Positions 8,649 to 17,063 are shown, numbered from the stretch's first letter. The stretch: DNA of 64,000 nt from Paractinoplanes lichenicola (GCF_016785085.1 NZ_JAENHO010000003.1:558001-622000); one strand, 5' to 3'. Notes: a model not told the origin generated them from the sequence alone. Program-made: numbers and translations.

Positions 8649-9812
8649 CTACGTCTGAACCTGTGGCCGGTATTCCTCCGGGGTGAGGCCGAAAGTCCAC
8701 GCGACTCCCTCGCGGGCGGTGCGGGTGCTCGGGGGAACGCGCAGCCAGTAGACGCGGCTCGTGCCGTCCGGCTCGGGGGTGGCGTTGACCACCTCGACCA
8801 TGACCAGCGGCTCGTCGCCGGTGAGGGGCAGGAACCACAGGGTGCCGGTGTCGTCCTGGTGGAGGCTGCGGGCGCCGGCCTCTTGCAGGTAGCGCTCGTA
8901 GCCGAAGTGCTCCAGCATGACGCGACGCAACTCGGCGTTCGACTCGGCGCCGATGCGGTCGGCCGTCAGGTGGGGCAACTCCGCGGCGAGGTCGGTGGGG
9001 ATGGGCATGCCGCGCCAGGCCCACAGGGCGTAGCCGTCGGGGTATTCGATGGCCGGGCCCTCGCCGCGATGCAGGCGGCCCACATTGTCGCGGGCCAGCA
9101 GCGACGGGCGCTCGGTGAGGATCGCGAACCGTGCCCCGGCCCACCACCAGCCGCAATGCCGGGCGACGGCGGCCAGGCCGGTGAGACCCGCCATCAGGCC
9201 GGAGTGCAGGCGGTCGGCGGCCTCGAAAGTGGACAGCCATACGCCGTCGTGCTGACCGTAGATCGCGTCGAGCAGCCGGGGCCGGGCCGTGGGGAAATCA
9301 GCGGTGAGGTCTTCGCCGAGACGCAGGCGGATCCGCCCGGCGACCCTGTCCATCACGAGCTCCCACGAGCGGCGACCGGCCGCGGCCCCCAACTGGGCCC
9401 AGCCCTCGGGGCCGAGCGCGGCCGAGGCTCGTTCGCGGGCGGCCGCCCACGGCTCGGTGCGAATCTGGCGGCGGACCGACGGGCCCATGCTCTGCCCCGG
9501 CGTCCAGCCTTGCCGGGTCAGCGCGTCGCGCACGGATTGCGCGTCGTGCACGGATGGCGCGTCGTGCACGGATTGCGCGTCCGAAGCCTGATTCGGCGTG
9601 CCGGAGGCGAGGATGGCGGCGGCCATGGCCCCGGCGCGGGGTGAGCCCAGCCAGTAGATGCGTTCGGGCTCGGGAAGACCGGCTTGGCGATAGGCCTCCC
9701 GGACCCCGGCCTCGGCGGCGGGGCGGCCGGCGGGGGCTGTGTCGAGGGCGGCGGCCAGCCACTGGTCTTCGACGGCGGCGGCCATGGCTTCTTGTTCGGG
9801 GGTCAGCCTCAT
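8649..9812 (-). CDS. DUF6745 domain protein
   Basis: 387 residues from ATG 9812. The segment EAYRQAGLPEPERIYWLGSP (residues 40-60) and the later Trp-rich core are typical of DUF6745, a family without known function. Residues around 80-97 contain three 6-residue repeats (SVHDAQ, SVHDAP, SVRDAL) encoded by 18-bp tandem repeats at 9531-9584. The start follows the stop of the small upstream gene by one base (TGAGATG), so the two are translationally coupled. It follows the STM4011-4015 operon on the same strand after a 0.7 kb stretch holding the small partner gene and a repeat tract. Confidence 0.85.
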   Translation of the reverse strand: MRLTPEQEAMAAAVEDQWLAAALDTAPAGRPAAEAGVREAYRQAGLPEPERIYWLGSPRAGAMAAAILASGTPNQASDAQSVHDAPSVHDAQSVRDALTRQGWTPGQSMGPSVRRQIRTEPWAAARERASAALGPEGWAQLGAAAGRRSWELVMDRVAGRIRLRLGEDLTADFPTARPRLLDAIYGQHDGVWLSTFEAADRLHSGLMAGLTGLAAVARHCGWWWAGARFAILTERPSLLARDNVGRLHRGEGPAIEYPDGYALWAWRGMPIPTDLAAELPHLTADRIGAESNAELRRVMLEHFGYERYLQEAGARSLHQDDTGTLWFLPLTGDEPLVMVEVVNATPEPDGTSRVYWLRVPPSTRTAREGVAWTFGLTPEEYRPQVQT

Positions 9813-9813
9813 C

Positions 9814-10131
9814 TCAGTCGGCCACTGGGCGGAACGAGCCAGGGATGTATTCGCGCTGGCGGACGACACGATAATGGCCGGCCGGAAGCGAGATCGGGCC
9901 GTGCTCCTCGTGGGTGACCCGCCCGTAGGAGGGGACCTCGACGAACATGCTGGACGGATCGTCGACGTCGGCCAGCAGCTGCAGCCCGGGTCCGCCGACC
10001 ACGTGAGCGTGGCCGGTCGCCTCGCCGCGGGCCAGCACCATGCGGCCCTGACGATCACGCGGCACCGCCGAGCAGGGCGGCACATCGTCCTTGGCCACCG
10101 GCACGATCAACACGTCGCCTTGCCGATACAT
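9814..10131 (-). CDS. Small conserved partner of the DUF6745 protein
   Basis: 105 residues from ATG 10131 with GGGAGGG six bases before it. The product begins MYRQGDVLIVPV and contains GEATGHAHVV, a His-containing turn, and a compact beta-rich pattern resembling a small cupin-like or SH3-like fold (inference). I recall such proteins next to DUF6745 genes in other actinobacteria. The stop is one base from the DUF6745 start, so the two products are probably made in equal amounts and may act together. No catalytic function is assigned. Confidence 0.75.
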   Translation of the reverse strand: MYRQGDVLIVPVAKDDVPPCSAVPRDRQGRMVLARGEATGHAHVVGGPGLQLLADVDDPSSMFVEVPSYGRVTHEEHGPISLPAGHYRVVRQREYIPGSFRPVAD

Positions 10132-10532
10132 CAGCCCTCCCGAGGTCATCGACTCCGCAAACCGTATCGGCCGGGTACGACATTTCCGCGGGGGCGGAGA
10201 CGGCCGCCGAAGGGCGGGGCAGGTGCCGTGTGGCGGGATTGCGCGGGCGGCGGAGGGGGAGAGGTGGGTGCCGCAAAGACGCGGCGGAGGAGGGGGAGAA
10301 GTGGGTGCCGCGAAGGCGCGGGCGGCGAGGGGAGGTGGGTGCCAAGAAGGCACGGGTGGCGAGGGAAGAGGTGGGTGCCACGTAGACGCGGGTGGCAGGA
10401 GGAGAGGTGGGTGCCACGAAGGCGCGGAGGCGGGCAGAAACGGGTGCCACGAACGTGCGGGTGGGAGGGGAAGAGGTGTGCCGCGAAGGGTGGTGGTGGA
10501 CAAGCGAGGGCCAGGGGGTGGAGAGGCGCGGG
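10132..10532. repeat. Decayed ~36-bp tandem repeats, no gene
   Basis: The core GTGGGTGCCRCGAAGGCG recurs seven times between 10264 and about 10480 at steps of 33-38 bp (10264, 10302, 10335, 10371, 10407, 10440, 10473), with purine-rich spacers such as GGAGGAGAGG. The reading frames carry an approximate 12-residue periodicity but no start signal and no known domain. The tract lies between the STM4011 stop and the promoter of the DUF6745 pair. Confidence 0.7.
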
Positions 10533-11402
10533 CTAGGAAGGGACCGCGGGCGCCGGGAAGGCGACCGGAATCCGTTCGAGCAGCCCGTCCGCGTAGACGT
10601 CGCGGAGGCCGAGTGGCTTCAGGTGTACGTACCCGATGTGGCAGTCGCACAGCGAGTTCGTGCAGGGGCGCGGACGCAGGGCCGCCTGCCAAGAGCCGTC
10701 GTAGAGGTTGCCCAGTGGCGTCGGGATGAAATGGCACCGCCGTACGGTGCCGTCGCCCAGCACCGAGATCGCTGTCTCGCCCGCGTGGCACGGCAGGCCG
10801 AGCGACGGATGCGGCCGCACGCTGTCGCCGAACAGCGGGTCGAGCGCGGTCCACCGCTGCTCCTCGGCGGCCGTGTAGACATGACCGTCGGCTGCGTTGA
10901 TCCACAGGTAGACCGACGGCGGCAGCGCGGAGCGCAGGGCCACCGCCGCGTCGTAGTGCGCGGGCAGCCCGACCACCCCGACCGAATAGCGCACTTTCAG
11001 CGTATCGAGGCGGCGGCAGCGGTCGAGGAAGCGTTCGAGATTTACCTGCCCCGGGTGATACGTCGCCCACAGCGCGGCCACCTGCGGGTCGGCGTCGGAG
11101 AGCCATTCGACCCGCGCGGCCAGGTTGGTCTGGATGGCCACGCGGGCGACGTGCGGCAGGTGGGACAGCCGCACGATCGTCTCGCGATACCAGCTGCGGG
11201 TCAGGCCTTCGCCCCACGGCGTGAAGAGGATCGACAGCCGCCGGTCGGTCGTCTCGGCGACCCACGAGGCGAAGCGCAGCAGGTCGGCCTTGTCGGCCCG
11301 GAGCAGCGCGGGCGGGTCGACGCGCTTGGCGAACGGGCAGTACGGGCAGTCGTAGTTGCAGCTGGCCAGCGGGCCCCGATAGAGCACGTAGAGATCGTTC
11401 AT
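10533..11402 (-). CDS. STM4011 family radical SAM protein
   Basis: 289 residues. The CxxxCxxC iron-sulfur motif is CNYDCPYCPF (residues 15-24). A second set of cysteines near the C-terminus (LPCHAGE, RRCHF, PCTNSLCDC) suggests an auxiliary cluster as in SPASM-type enzymes (inference). The ATG overlaps the STM4012 stop as ATGA, so translation is coupled. Named after the Salmonella Typhimurium locus; the reaction is not known to me. It is the last gene of the five-gene operon and should be expressed only with the others. Confidence 0.92.
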   Translation of the reverse strand: MNDLYVLYRGPLASCNYDCPYCPFAKRVDPPALLRADKADLLRFASWVAETTDRRLSILFTPWGEGLTRSWYRETIVRLSHLPHVARVAIQTNLAARVEWLSDADPQVAALWATYHPGQVNLERFLDRCRRLDTLKVRYSVGVVGLPAHYDAAVALRSALPPSVYLWINAADGHVYTAAEEQRWTALDPLFGDSVRPHPSLGLPCHAGETAISVLGDGTVRRCHFIPTPLGNLYDGSWQAALRPRPCTNSLCDCHIGYVHLKPLGLRDVYADGLLERIPVAFPAPAVPS

Positions 11403-12703
11403 CGCGGCACGTACGCCCCCATCGCCTCGCGCACCGGGCCGGACACCAGCCACGGGCCGATGGCGTCGGACTGGGCGAGCCCGGCCGGGGTCAGCACACA
11501 CCGGTCGTCGTGCAGCCAGCCCCGCTCGACCAGCTCGCCGAGTTGCGGGAAGTCGTCCACATGGGAGCTGCCGAAACGCGACTGATAAAGCGAAGAGTCG
11601 ACCCCGTCCGCGCGGAGCAGCGACTTGAGCAGCCACCGCCGCCGTTGCTCGGTCTGGTCGAGATCGAAGCCGATTTCGGCGTACGAGAAATCGCTTTGGG
11701 GCCGGGTGAGGTAGTCGTCGATGACGGCCCGCACCTCGGAGACGCCGACCGCGTAGTCGAACGAATAGTGCAGCGAAGTCGTGTACGACCGGGCGCCGCA
11801 GCCCAGCCCGACCATCCCGTCGTCCTGGCAGCAGTAGTCGGGGCCGTCGATCACGGGCGCGTCCGCCCGGCGGAACTGCCGCATGGACCGCTGCGAGTAA
11901 CCGGCGGCGGCGAGCACCTCGACGGCCTGCCGATAGAGCTCTTGCCGCTGCTGATCCCAGCCGGCCCGCCCGTTCGCGCGGCGGCCCAGACCGGTCAGCG
12001 GTCGCACATAGAGCGGGTAGAGGTAAAGCTCCTCGGGCGCCCAGCGAAGCGCCTCGTCGAGCGAGTGCTTCCAGGTGGCGGCGGTCTGCCCGTCGATGCC
12101 GTAGATCAGGTCGAGATTGAGCACCGGGATCTTCGCCGCACGGATCGTCTTGAGCGCGGCCAGCACCTCGGGCAGCCGTTGCGGACGACCGGCCGCGTGG
12201 GCCTCGGTGTCGAGAAAGCTCTGCACGCCCATGCTGACGCGGGTGACACCACGCTCGGCCAGCACCGACAGCCGGTCGGCGGTCGCGGTCGCGGGGGACG
12301 TCTCGACCGACACCGGCAACGGGTCGGAACCGAACGCCAACTCGACGATCTCGAACAGCGACGTCAGCTCGGGCGCGGTCAGATAGGTCGGGGTGCCGCC
12401 ACCGATCGCGAGCTGGGCGAACGACGCGTCGGCGGCGAGCGAATCGCGCACCGCCACGGCCTGCCGGCGCAGCTGGGCCAGATAGGCCGTGACCTGCTCG
12501 GCGGGTGGGTTGGCCCGGGTGAAGAGGTTGCAGAAGCCGCAGCGCATCTCACAGAACGGCAGGTGGACGTACCCGAAGAGGGCCTTTTGATTCTCCTGGG
12601 CCCACACCTCGGTGAGTGGCCGGCGCGGCTCCAGGCGGCGATAGGCGGTCTTGTGCGGATAGGCGTAGAGATAGCCCTGATAGGGCGAGTCGTCGATATT
12701 CAC
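11399..12703 (-). CDS. STM4012 family radical SAM protein (HemN/HemW-like)
   Basis: 434 residues from GTG 12703, which overlaps the STM4013 stop as GTGA. The N-terminus SPYQGYLYAYPHKTAYR is characteristic of the family. The radical SAM cluster is CEMRCGFC near residues 54-61, followed by the GGGTPTYL motif typical of HemN-like enzymes, and a C-terminal HemN-like domain is present. It resembles oxygen-independent coproporphyrinogen oxidase but is a distinct clade, so a heme role should not be assumed. A substrate-modifying step (for example methylation or decarboxylation) is a guess. Confidence 0.93.
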   Translation of the reverse strand: MNIDDSPYQGYLYAYPHKTAYRRLEPRRPLTEVWAQENQKALFGYVHLPFCEMRCGFCNLFTRANPPAEQVTAYLAQLRRQAVAVRDSLAADASFAQLAIGGGTPTYLTAPELTSLFEIVELAFGSDPLPVSVETSPATATADRLSVLAERGVTRVSMGVQSFLDTEAHAAGRPQRLPEVLAALKTIRAAKIPVLNLDLIYGIDGQTAATWKHSLDEALRWAPEELYLYPLYVRPLTGLGRRANGRAGWDQQRQELYRQAVEVLAAAGYSQRSMRQFRRADAPVIDGPDYCCQDDGMVGLGCGARSYTTSLHYSFDYAVGVSEVRAVIDDYLTRPQSDFSYAEIGFDLDQTEQRRRWLLKSLLRADGVDSSLYQSRFGSSHVDDFPQLGELVERGWLHDDRCVLTPAGLAQSDAIGPWLVSGPVREAMGAYVPR

Positions 12704-13488
12704 AAGACAAAGCTCCCGTACGGCACTGTCCAGACCGCCTCGTGGGCGACGCGATGCCCGACGTGGCCGTCCTCCCCGTAGAGCGTGCCGTGATCCGAGC
12801 AGATGATCACCTGACACGGCCGGCCGCGGCTCGCCGCCAGGTCGAACAGCTCGCCCAGCCGGCCGTCCACATAGTCCAGCGCGGCCGCGTGGCTGGCCAG
12901 GCTGTCGTCGGTCGCGCCGGGCAGGTAGTGCTTGTTGGGCTGGTGCAGCGCGGCCACGTTGACGAAGGTGAACAGCGGCCGATCCGGGGGCAGGGCGGCG
13001 ACGATCGAGGTCAGGCGGGCGATCTGCGCGCCGAGGCCGTCGGGCGCGGTGACACCGAAGTCGCTTTCCCAGTGCGACTCGGCGAACAGGTCCGGCAGCA
13101 CCCGCCCGAGCGGCGCGGCCGGGTTGAAGAAGCCGACGCCGCCGAGGCAGACGGTGTGATAGCCCGCCGCGGCGAGCCCGGCCGGCAGGTCGGGGGCGTC
13201 GAAGACATAGGTCGACGGGCCGCTGGTCTCGCTGCCGCCGAACCGGGCCGCGAACAGCCGCTCGTGCGGGCCGGGGGTCACCGGGGTGGGCAGGAAGCCG
13301 GCGAAGAACGCGTGATGCGCCGCGTAGGTGAAGCTGGCCGGGGTGTGCCGCTCCTCCCAGCGCCCGCCGGGCAGGTGCCGGGCCAGCGTGGGGGTGCGAC
13401 CGGCGGCGAGCTCGGCCACCGCGACGTCGTAGCGCAGCGTGTCGAGCGTGACGAGCAGCAGGTCGTGGCTCCCGATCAGCTCACGCAC
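12700..13488 (-). CDS. STM4013/SEN3800 family hydrolase (alkaline phosphatase superfamily)
   Basis: 262 residues from GTG 13488, inside the last 13 bases of STM4014. The opening HDLLLVTLDTLRYD carries the metal-binding Asp and probable Thr nucleophile of the sulfatase/phosphatase fold. The motif IICSDHGTLYGEDGHVGH near residue 235 supplies the second metal ligands. No signal peptide is seen, so action is cytoplasmic. It probably hydrolyses a phospho- or sulfo-ester of the operon's product or intermediate. Family membership is clear; the substrate is unknown. Confidence 0.9.
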   Translation of the reverse strand: MRELIGSHDLLLVTLDTLRYDVAVAELAAGRTPTLARHLPGGRWEERHTPASFTYAAHHAFFAGFLPTPVTPGPHERLFAARFGGSETSGPSTYVFDAPDLPAGLAAAGYHTVCLGGVGFFNPAAPLGRVLPDLFAESHWESDFGVTAPDGLGAQIARLTSIVAALPPDRPLFTFVNVAALHQPNKHYLPGATDDSLASHAAALDYVDGRLGELFDLAASRGRPCQVIICSDHGTLYGEDGHVGHRVAHEAVWTVPYGSFVL

Positions 13489-14666
13489 GCGCCGGCCCAG
13501 CTCTCGTAGCGCCCGTCGAGCAGGGCGGCCACTTCGGAGTCGTACGTGTCCTGGCCGTTGAGCAGGTCGCCGAACGCGTTGACCTCGGCCACCGCGTGCG
13601 AGCGCCAGCCCGAGCGGAACATCAGGTCGACGCCGACGTGCAGGCTGCGCGGGAAGCAGCGCGCGACCTCGACGCACGTATGCATGGCTTCCTCCCAGGC
13701 CGTGCTGCCCGCCGCCGCCCGGACGGCCGCCACCTCGCCCCGGGCGTTGCCGAGATGCAGGTTGGTCAGCGGGGTGCGGCTCGTGCGGGCCACGATGTGC
13801 GACGGCTCGCCCGCGATCACGACGACGCGCAGGTCGAGCACCCGATCGCCCAGCCCCGCCTTGGGGAACCAGCGCTCGACGTGCAGCCCGTCGGGCGCGA
13901 GCCGGTCGACGATGCTCGCGATCGTGGCCTCGTCGTCGTAACGCCGGACGCGCAGATTGTTGTGCAGCCGCCCCTCGGCGCCGATCTCGACCGAGGTCAT
14001 CGCCATGATCCGCGACCCCGAGACGGCCAGCGCGAGCACGCCCGAGGCCGACGATCCGTGCGCGGGCTTCACAAAGACCCTTCCCCACCCGTACGTCGTC
14101 AGGGCCGCTCGCAGCGCGGCGAAGCTCGCCACCGGCGGCAGCGCGGGCGGCACCGGGATGCCCGCCTCCGCCAGCAGCGCGTGACAGCGCCGCTTGTCGT
14201 TCATGGTGAGGATGTCGCCGACCGGGTTGAGCAGCCGTCCGCCGCCCGCGGCCACCCGCTCGAGGGCCCGGGCCAGCCCCGCATAGGCCGCCGCCGCACC
14301 GACGATCTCACCCGGCAGGGCCGCCGAAGGCAAAGCGCTCCCGGGCGCGGCGGAAGAGTTGGCAGGGAGTGAAGGGACCGGCCCGCCGGAAGAGTTGGCG
14401 GGGAAAGAAGCAGGCGGCCCGGCGGAAAAAGGGCCGTCAGAGAAAGGGCTATCAGAGGAAGAGGCGGCCCGCAGCAGGACGTCCACTTCGGAGTCCTCGC
14501 CGGGTGAATCGATGCGCACGGTCGTGCCGGGGCCCGGCACCGGGCCGCCGGTGAGCACGTCGCGCCACGGAAAGATCGTGGGCGCGGGCAGCCCGGCCCG
14601 GGTCACGGCCTCGGTGAAGAGGGTGACCCGGCGGTTGGCCGGGTTGCCCACGACCGCGAGCCGCAT
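13476..14666 (-). CDS. STM4014 family protein (ATP-grasp-like)
   Basis: 396 residues from ATG 14666, which overlaps the STM4015 stop as TAATG. The protein opens with RLAVVGNPANRR. The central motif VFVKPAHGSSASGVLAL and the later LDLRVVVI and VAEVNAFGDLL match the nucleotide-binding loop and metal-binding region of ATP-grasp ligases. A ligation forming an amide or ester bond is likely (inference). Residues around 70-118 form a Ser/Pro/Gly/Ala-rich insert with repeated PFS and PANSS elements that is probably disordered and looks lineage-specific. Confidence 0.88.
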   Translation of the reverse strand: MRLAVVGNPANRRVTLFTEAVTRAGLPAPTIFPWRDVLTGGPVPGPGTTVRIDSPGEDSEVDVLLRAASSSDSPFSDGPFSAGPPASFPANSSGGPVPSLPANSSAAPGSALPSAALPGEIVGAAAAYAGLARALERVAAGGGRLLNPVGDILTMNDKRRCHALLAEAGIPVPPALPPVASFAALRAALTTYGWGRVFVKPAHGSSASGVLALAVSGSRIMAMTSVEIGAEGRLHNNLRVRRYDDEATIASIVDRLAPDGLHVERWFPKAGLGDRVLDLRVVVIAGEPSHIVARTSRTPLTNLHLGNARGEVAAVRAAAGSTAWEEAMHTCVEVARCFPRSLHVGVDLMFRSGWRSHAVAEVNAFGDLLNGQDTYDSEVAALLDGRYESWAGACVS

Positions 14667-15586
14667 TACTCCGACACCGCTGTGTATCGGCCCCACTCCT
14701 CTTCCTGCTGGCGGTCGGAGACGTCGACCTGGACGCCCGGCAGCTCCTCGACCAGACGCTGCGCGAGCTCCTCGCTCAGGAAGTGGTGGCTCAGGTTGAG
14801 CGACGTGAGGTGGGTGAGCGGCTGGCCGGCCAGCAGCGCCTCGCCGCCCGTGTCGGACAGCGCGCCCAGCGACAGGTCGAGCGCGCTCAGCCGGGCCACC
14901 ACCGGCGCGGCGGCCAGGGCCGCGGCCACCTCGTCGGCGATCTCGGCGTTGCGCACCGCCAGCGAGGTGAGCGCGGGCAGCGCCCGGCCCGAGAGGATCG
15001 GCGCCAGGTCGTCGGCGCGGGCGTCGCCGCCGTAGTTGTCGACGCCGAGCCACAGCTCGAGGTGGGTGAGCTGGGGGAAGTCGGAGGCGCCGACGGCCCG
15101 GACGATCTCGGCGGGCAGGCCGCCCGACTCGAAGGCCAGCTCGCGCAGGCTCTCGTGGCGGACCGGCTTGAGCTCGAGACCGTCGGCGCCGCGCACCCAC
15201 AGCCGCTCGAGCTGCGGGAACGCCTCGAACAGGGCGGTGATGTCGGCCTGCTTGATCCAGGAGATCTCGCACTGCTCGAAGGTGAGCTCGGCCGCGAACA
15301 GCGAGCGCAGCCGACTCAGCCGGGGCGCGTTGCGCACCAGCAGATCGACCGGGAAGGCGCGCCCGTAGGACTCGCCCCACTCGCCGACCACCAGCGCGCC
15401 GGGGCCGCCGTCGCCGGTGCGTTTCAGCAGGGCCTCGAGGGCCTGCTCGAGCTCCTCCTCGCCGGCGTCGAACTCCTCGGCCTCGAGGCGCCACGCCACG
15501 GCGGCCGGATCGTCGGGGGTCTCATCGGCGTCCCAGGCCACGATGGGAAGGCCCGCGAACGTGCTGATCTTCGAACTGATCGTCAC
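14666..15586 (-). CDS. STM4015 family leucine-rich-repeat protein
   Basis: 306 residues from GTG 15586 (product starts TISSKISTFAGLP; an in-frame TTG at 15616 is less likely). At least five leucine-rich units are visible from residue 130 on, such as LPALTSLAVRNAEIADEV, LSALDLSLGALSDTG and LTSLNLSHHFLSEEL. They are consistent with an RNI-like horseshoe used for protein binding. It is the first gene of the STM401x operon, with no strong ribosome-binding site (AGGG only). A scaffolding or substrate-recognition role for the enzymes encoded downstream is plausible but unproven. Confidence 0.9.
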   Translation of the reverse strand: MTISSKISTFAGLPIVAWDADETPDDPAAVAWRLEAEEFDAGEEELEQALEALLKRTGDGGPGALVVGEWGESYGRAFPVDLLVRNAPRLSRLRSLFAAELTFEQCEISWIKQADITALFEAFPQLERLWVRGADGLELKPVRHESLRELAFESGGLPAEIVRAVGASDFPQLTHLELWLGVDNYGGDARADDLAPILSGRALPALTSLAVRNAEIADEVAAALAAAPVVARLSALDLSLGALSDTGGEALLAGQPLTHLTSLNLSHHFLSEELAQRLVEELPGVQVDVSDRQQEEEWGRYTAVSE

Positions 15587-15624
15587 GGGCGAGACCCTAG
15601 CAACGCCCCCCGACAAAATCCCGG

Positions 15625-16326
15625 TCAGCTCACCAGCTGGGGATACAGCAGCGTCAGGTCACCGGCGAGGGCCGACTTGACGCTCCGGGTGACGTCGTCG
15701 GCCAGCACCTCGTGGGCGTCGGCCTCGATCCCGTCCAGGGCGGCCGCGGCGACGTCGGCGGCGGCCGACTTGGGCGCGTCGATCCGCACCGTCATGTCGG
15801 TGTCGACATACGCCACGTGCAGCCCGGTCACCTTGATGCCGCGCTCGCGCAGCTTGAGCCGCAGCGAGTTGGTCTGCGACCACAGGGCCGCCTTGGAGGC
15901 GCTGTACGGCCCGCCGTCGGCCAGCCAGGAGAGCGCGGAGTGCACGTTGAGGATGTGGCCGCCGCCGTTGCGCTCCAGCACCGGCACGAACGCCCTGGTC
16001 ACAAGCAGCGGGCCGTAGAAGTTGGTCTCCAGGTCGCGGCGGACGTCGCCGATCGGCGAGTCCAGGTACGACGCGCCGGCCGCCGCGCCCGCGTTGTTGA
16101 TCAGAATCGTCACGTCGGCGGCCCGCTCGGCCGCCGCGGCGATCGACGCCTCGTCGGTGACCTCGAGCCGCAGCGGGATCGCGCCGGGGTGCGTGATCGT
16201 GCGCGGGTCGCGGGCGGTGGCGTACACCTTGGCCGCGCCCCGCGTGAACAGGTCGTCGACCAGCGCCTTGCCGATGCCGCGGCTGCCGCCGGTGACGAGG
16301 ACGACCGAGTCCTTGATCGCAGTCAT
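15625..16326 (-). CDS. SDR family NAD(P)-dependent oxidoreductase
   Basis: 233 residues from ATG 16326 (AAAGGCAG upstream). The coenzyme loop TGGSRGIG is at residues 12-19, NNAG at about 80, and the catalytic Ser and Tyr-x-x-x-Lys as YSASK at about 145. This is a classical short-chain dehydrogenase with the N-terminal cofactor fold. It is divergent from a TetR gene, with three identical palindromes between them, so it is very probably repressed by that TetR and induced by an unknown compound. Confidence 0.93.
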   Translation of the reverse strand: MTAIKDSVVLVTGGSRGIGKALVDDLFTRGAAKVYATARDPRTITHPGAIPLRLEVTDEASIAAAAERAADVTILINNAGAAAGASYLDSPIGDVRRDLETNFYGPLLVTRAFVPVLERNGGGHILNVHSALSWLADGGPYSASKAALWSQTNSLRLKLRERGIKVTGLHVAYVDTDMTVRIDAPKSAAADVAAAALDGIEADAHEVLADDVTRSVKSALAGDLTLLYPQLVS

Positions 16327-16350
16327 GCCAGCTGCCTTTCTCGTACGGAT

Positions 16351-16429
16351 AAACCGATCGGTTTCCACGACCGTAAACCGATCGGTTTCCACCCGGCAAG
16401 GCCCTGTGATCTACGAAACCGATCGGTTT
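16351..16429. promoter_or_regulatory. Three TetR operator palindromes
   Basis: The perfect 14-bp palindrome AAACCGATCGGTTT occurs at 16351-16364, 16375-16388 and 16416-16429 (centre spacings 24 and 41 bp). All lie between the divergent SDR (start 16326) and TetR (start 16452) genes. The extended unit is followed by CCA in each copy. The third copy sits 22 bp before the TetR start codon, which suggests autoregulation. Confidence 0.85.
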
Positions 16430-16451
16430 CCAGACCAGGTAGTCTGGTCGG

Positions 16452-17012
16452 GTGACCGTTACTCGAGACCGTCTGCTCGACGCGGCGGCCGACCTCTTCT
16501 ATCGCGAGGGCCTCAGCGTGGGCGTCGAGGCGCTGACCAGGGCGGCCGGCGTCTCCAAGCGATCGATGTATCAGCTCTTCGGCAGCAAGGACGAGGTGGT
16601 CGCGGCCAGCCTCGACCGGATCGGGCCGGGCTTCAACGCGAGCCTGCTGCCCGCCGGCGACGCCGAGGGCGGCCCGCGCGAGCGGATCCTGCACGTCTTC
16701 CGGGTGCTCGACGAGGTGTCGGCGCAGGCGGGCTTTCACGGCTGCCCGTTCGTGGCCACCTCGATCGAGATCAAGGCGCCCGACCATCCGGCCCGGGCGG
16801 TCGCCCGGCGCTACAAGGACGGGCTGACCGCCTTCTTCCGGCACGAGGCGCAGGCGGGCGGGGTGGCCGAGCCGGAGCGGCTGGCCCGGCAGCTCACGAT
16901 GACGTTCGACGGCGCCAGCGCGTGGGCCGTCATGCATGGCGGAGGGCTCGACCGGGAGGGCGTACGGATGGCCGAAACCCTGCTCGACGCCGCGGGCCTG
17001 CCCGCGAACTGA
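16452..17012 (+). CDS. TetR/AcrR family transcriptional regulator
   Basis: 186 residues from GTG 16452. The N-terminal helix-turn-helix is clear (LLDAAADLFYREGLSVGVEA, then AGVSKRSMYQLFGSKDEVV); the ligand domain follows from about residue 60. It is divergent from the SDR gene with three matching palindromes between them. The inducer is unknown. It ends at a strong bidirectional terminator shared with the lamin-tail gene. Confidence 0.93.
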   Translation: MTVTRDRLLDAAADLFYREGLSVGVEALTRAAGVSKRSMYQLFGSKDEVVAASLDRIGPGFNASLLPAGDAEGGPRERILHVFRVLDEVSAQAGFHGCPFVATSIEIKAPDHPARAVARRYKDGLTAFFRHEAQAGGVAEPERLARQLTMTFDGASAWAVMHGGGLDREGVRMAETLLDAAGLPAN

Positions 17013-17013
17013 G

Positions 17014-17047
17014 AGAGGCCCGGCTCCCTCGCGGGGGCCGGGCCTCT
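17014..17047. terminator. Bidirectional terminator between tetR and lamin-tail gene
   Basis: Perfect 11-bp stem AGAGGCCCGGC / GCCGGGCCTCT with a 12-base loop, directly after the TetR stop and before the stop of the convergent gene at 17064. Confidence 0.75.
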
Positions 17048-17063
17048 GGTTCAGCTCGAGAGA

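Noticed and set aside
10264..10485. Possible CRISPR array
   Set aside because: Copies are imperfect, spacing is irregular, spacers are similar to each other and no cas gene is present.
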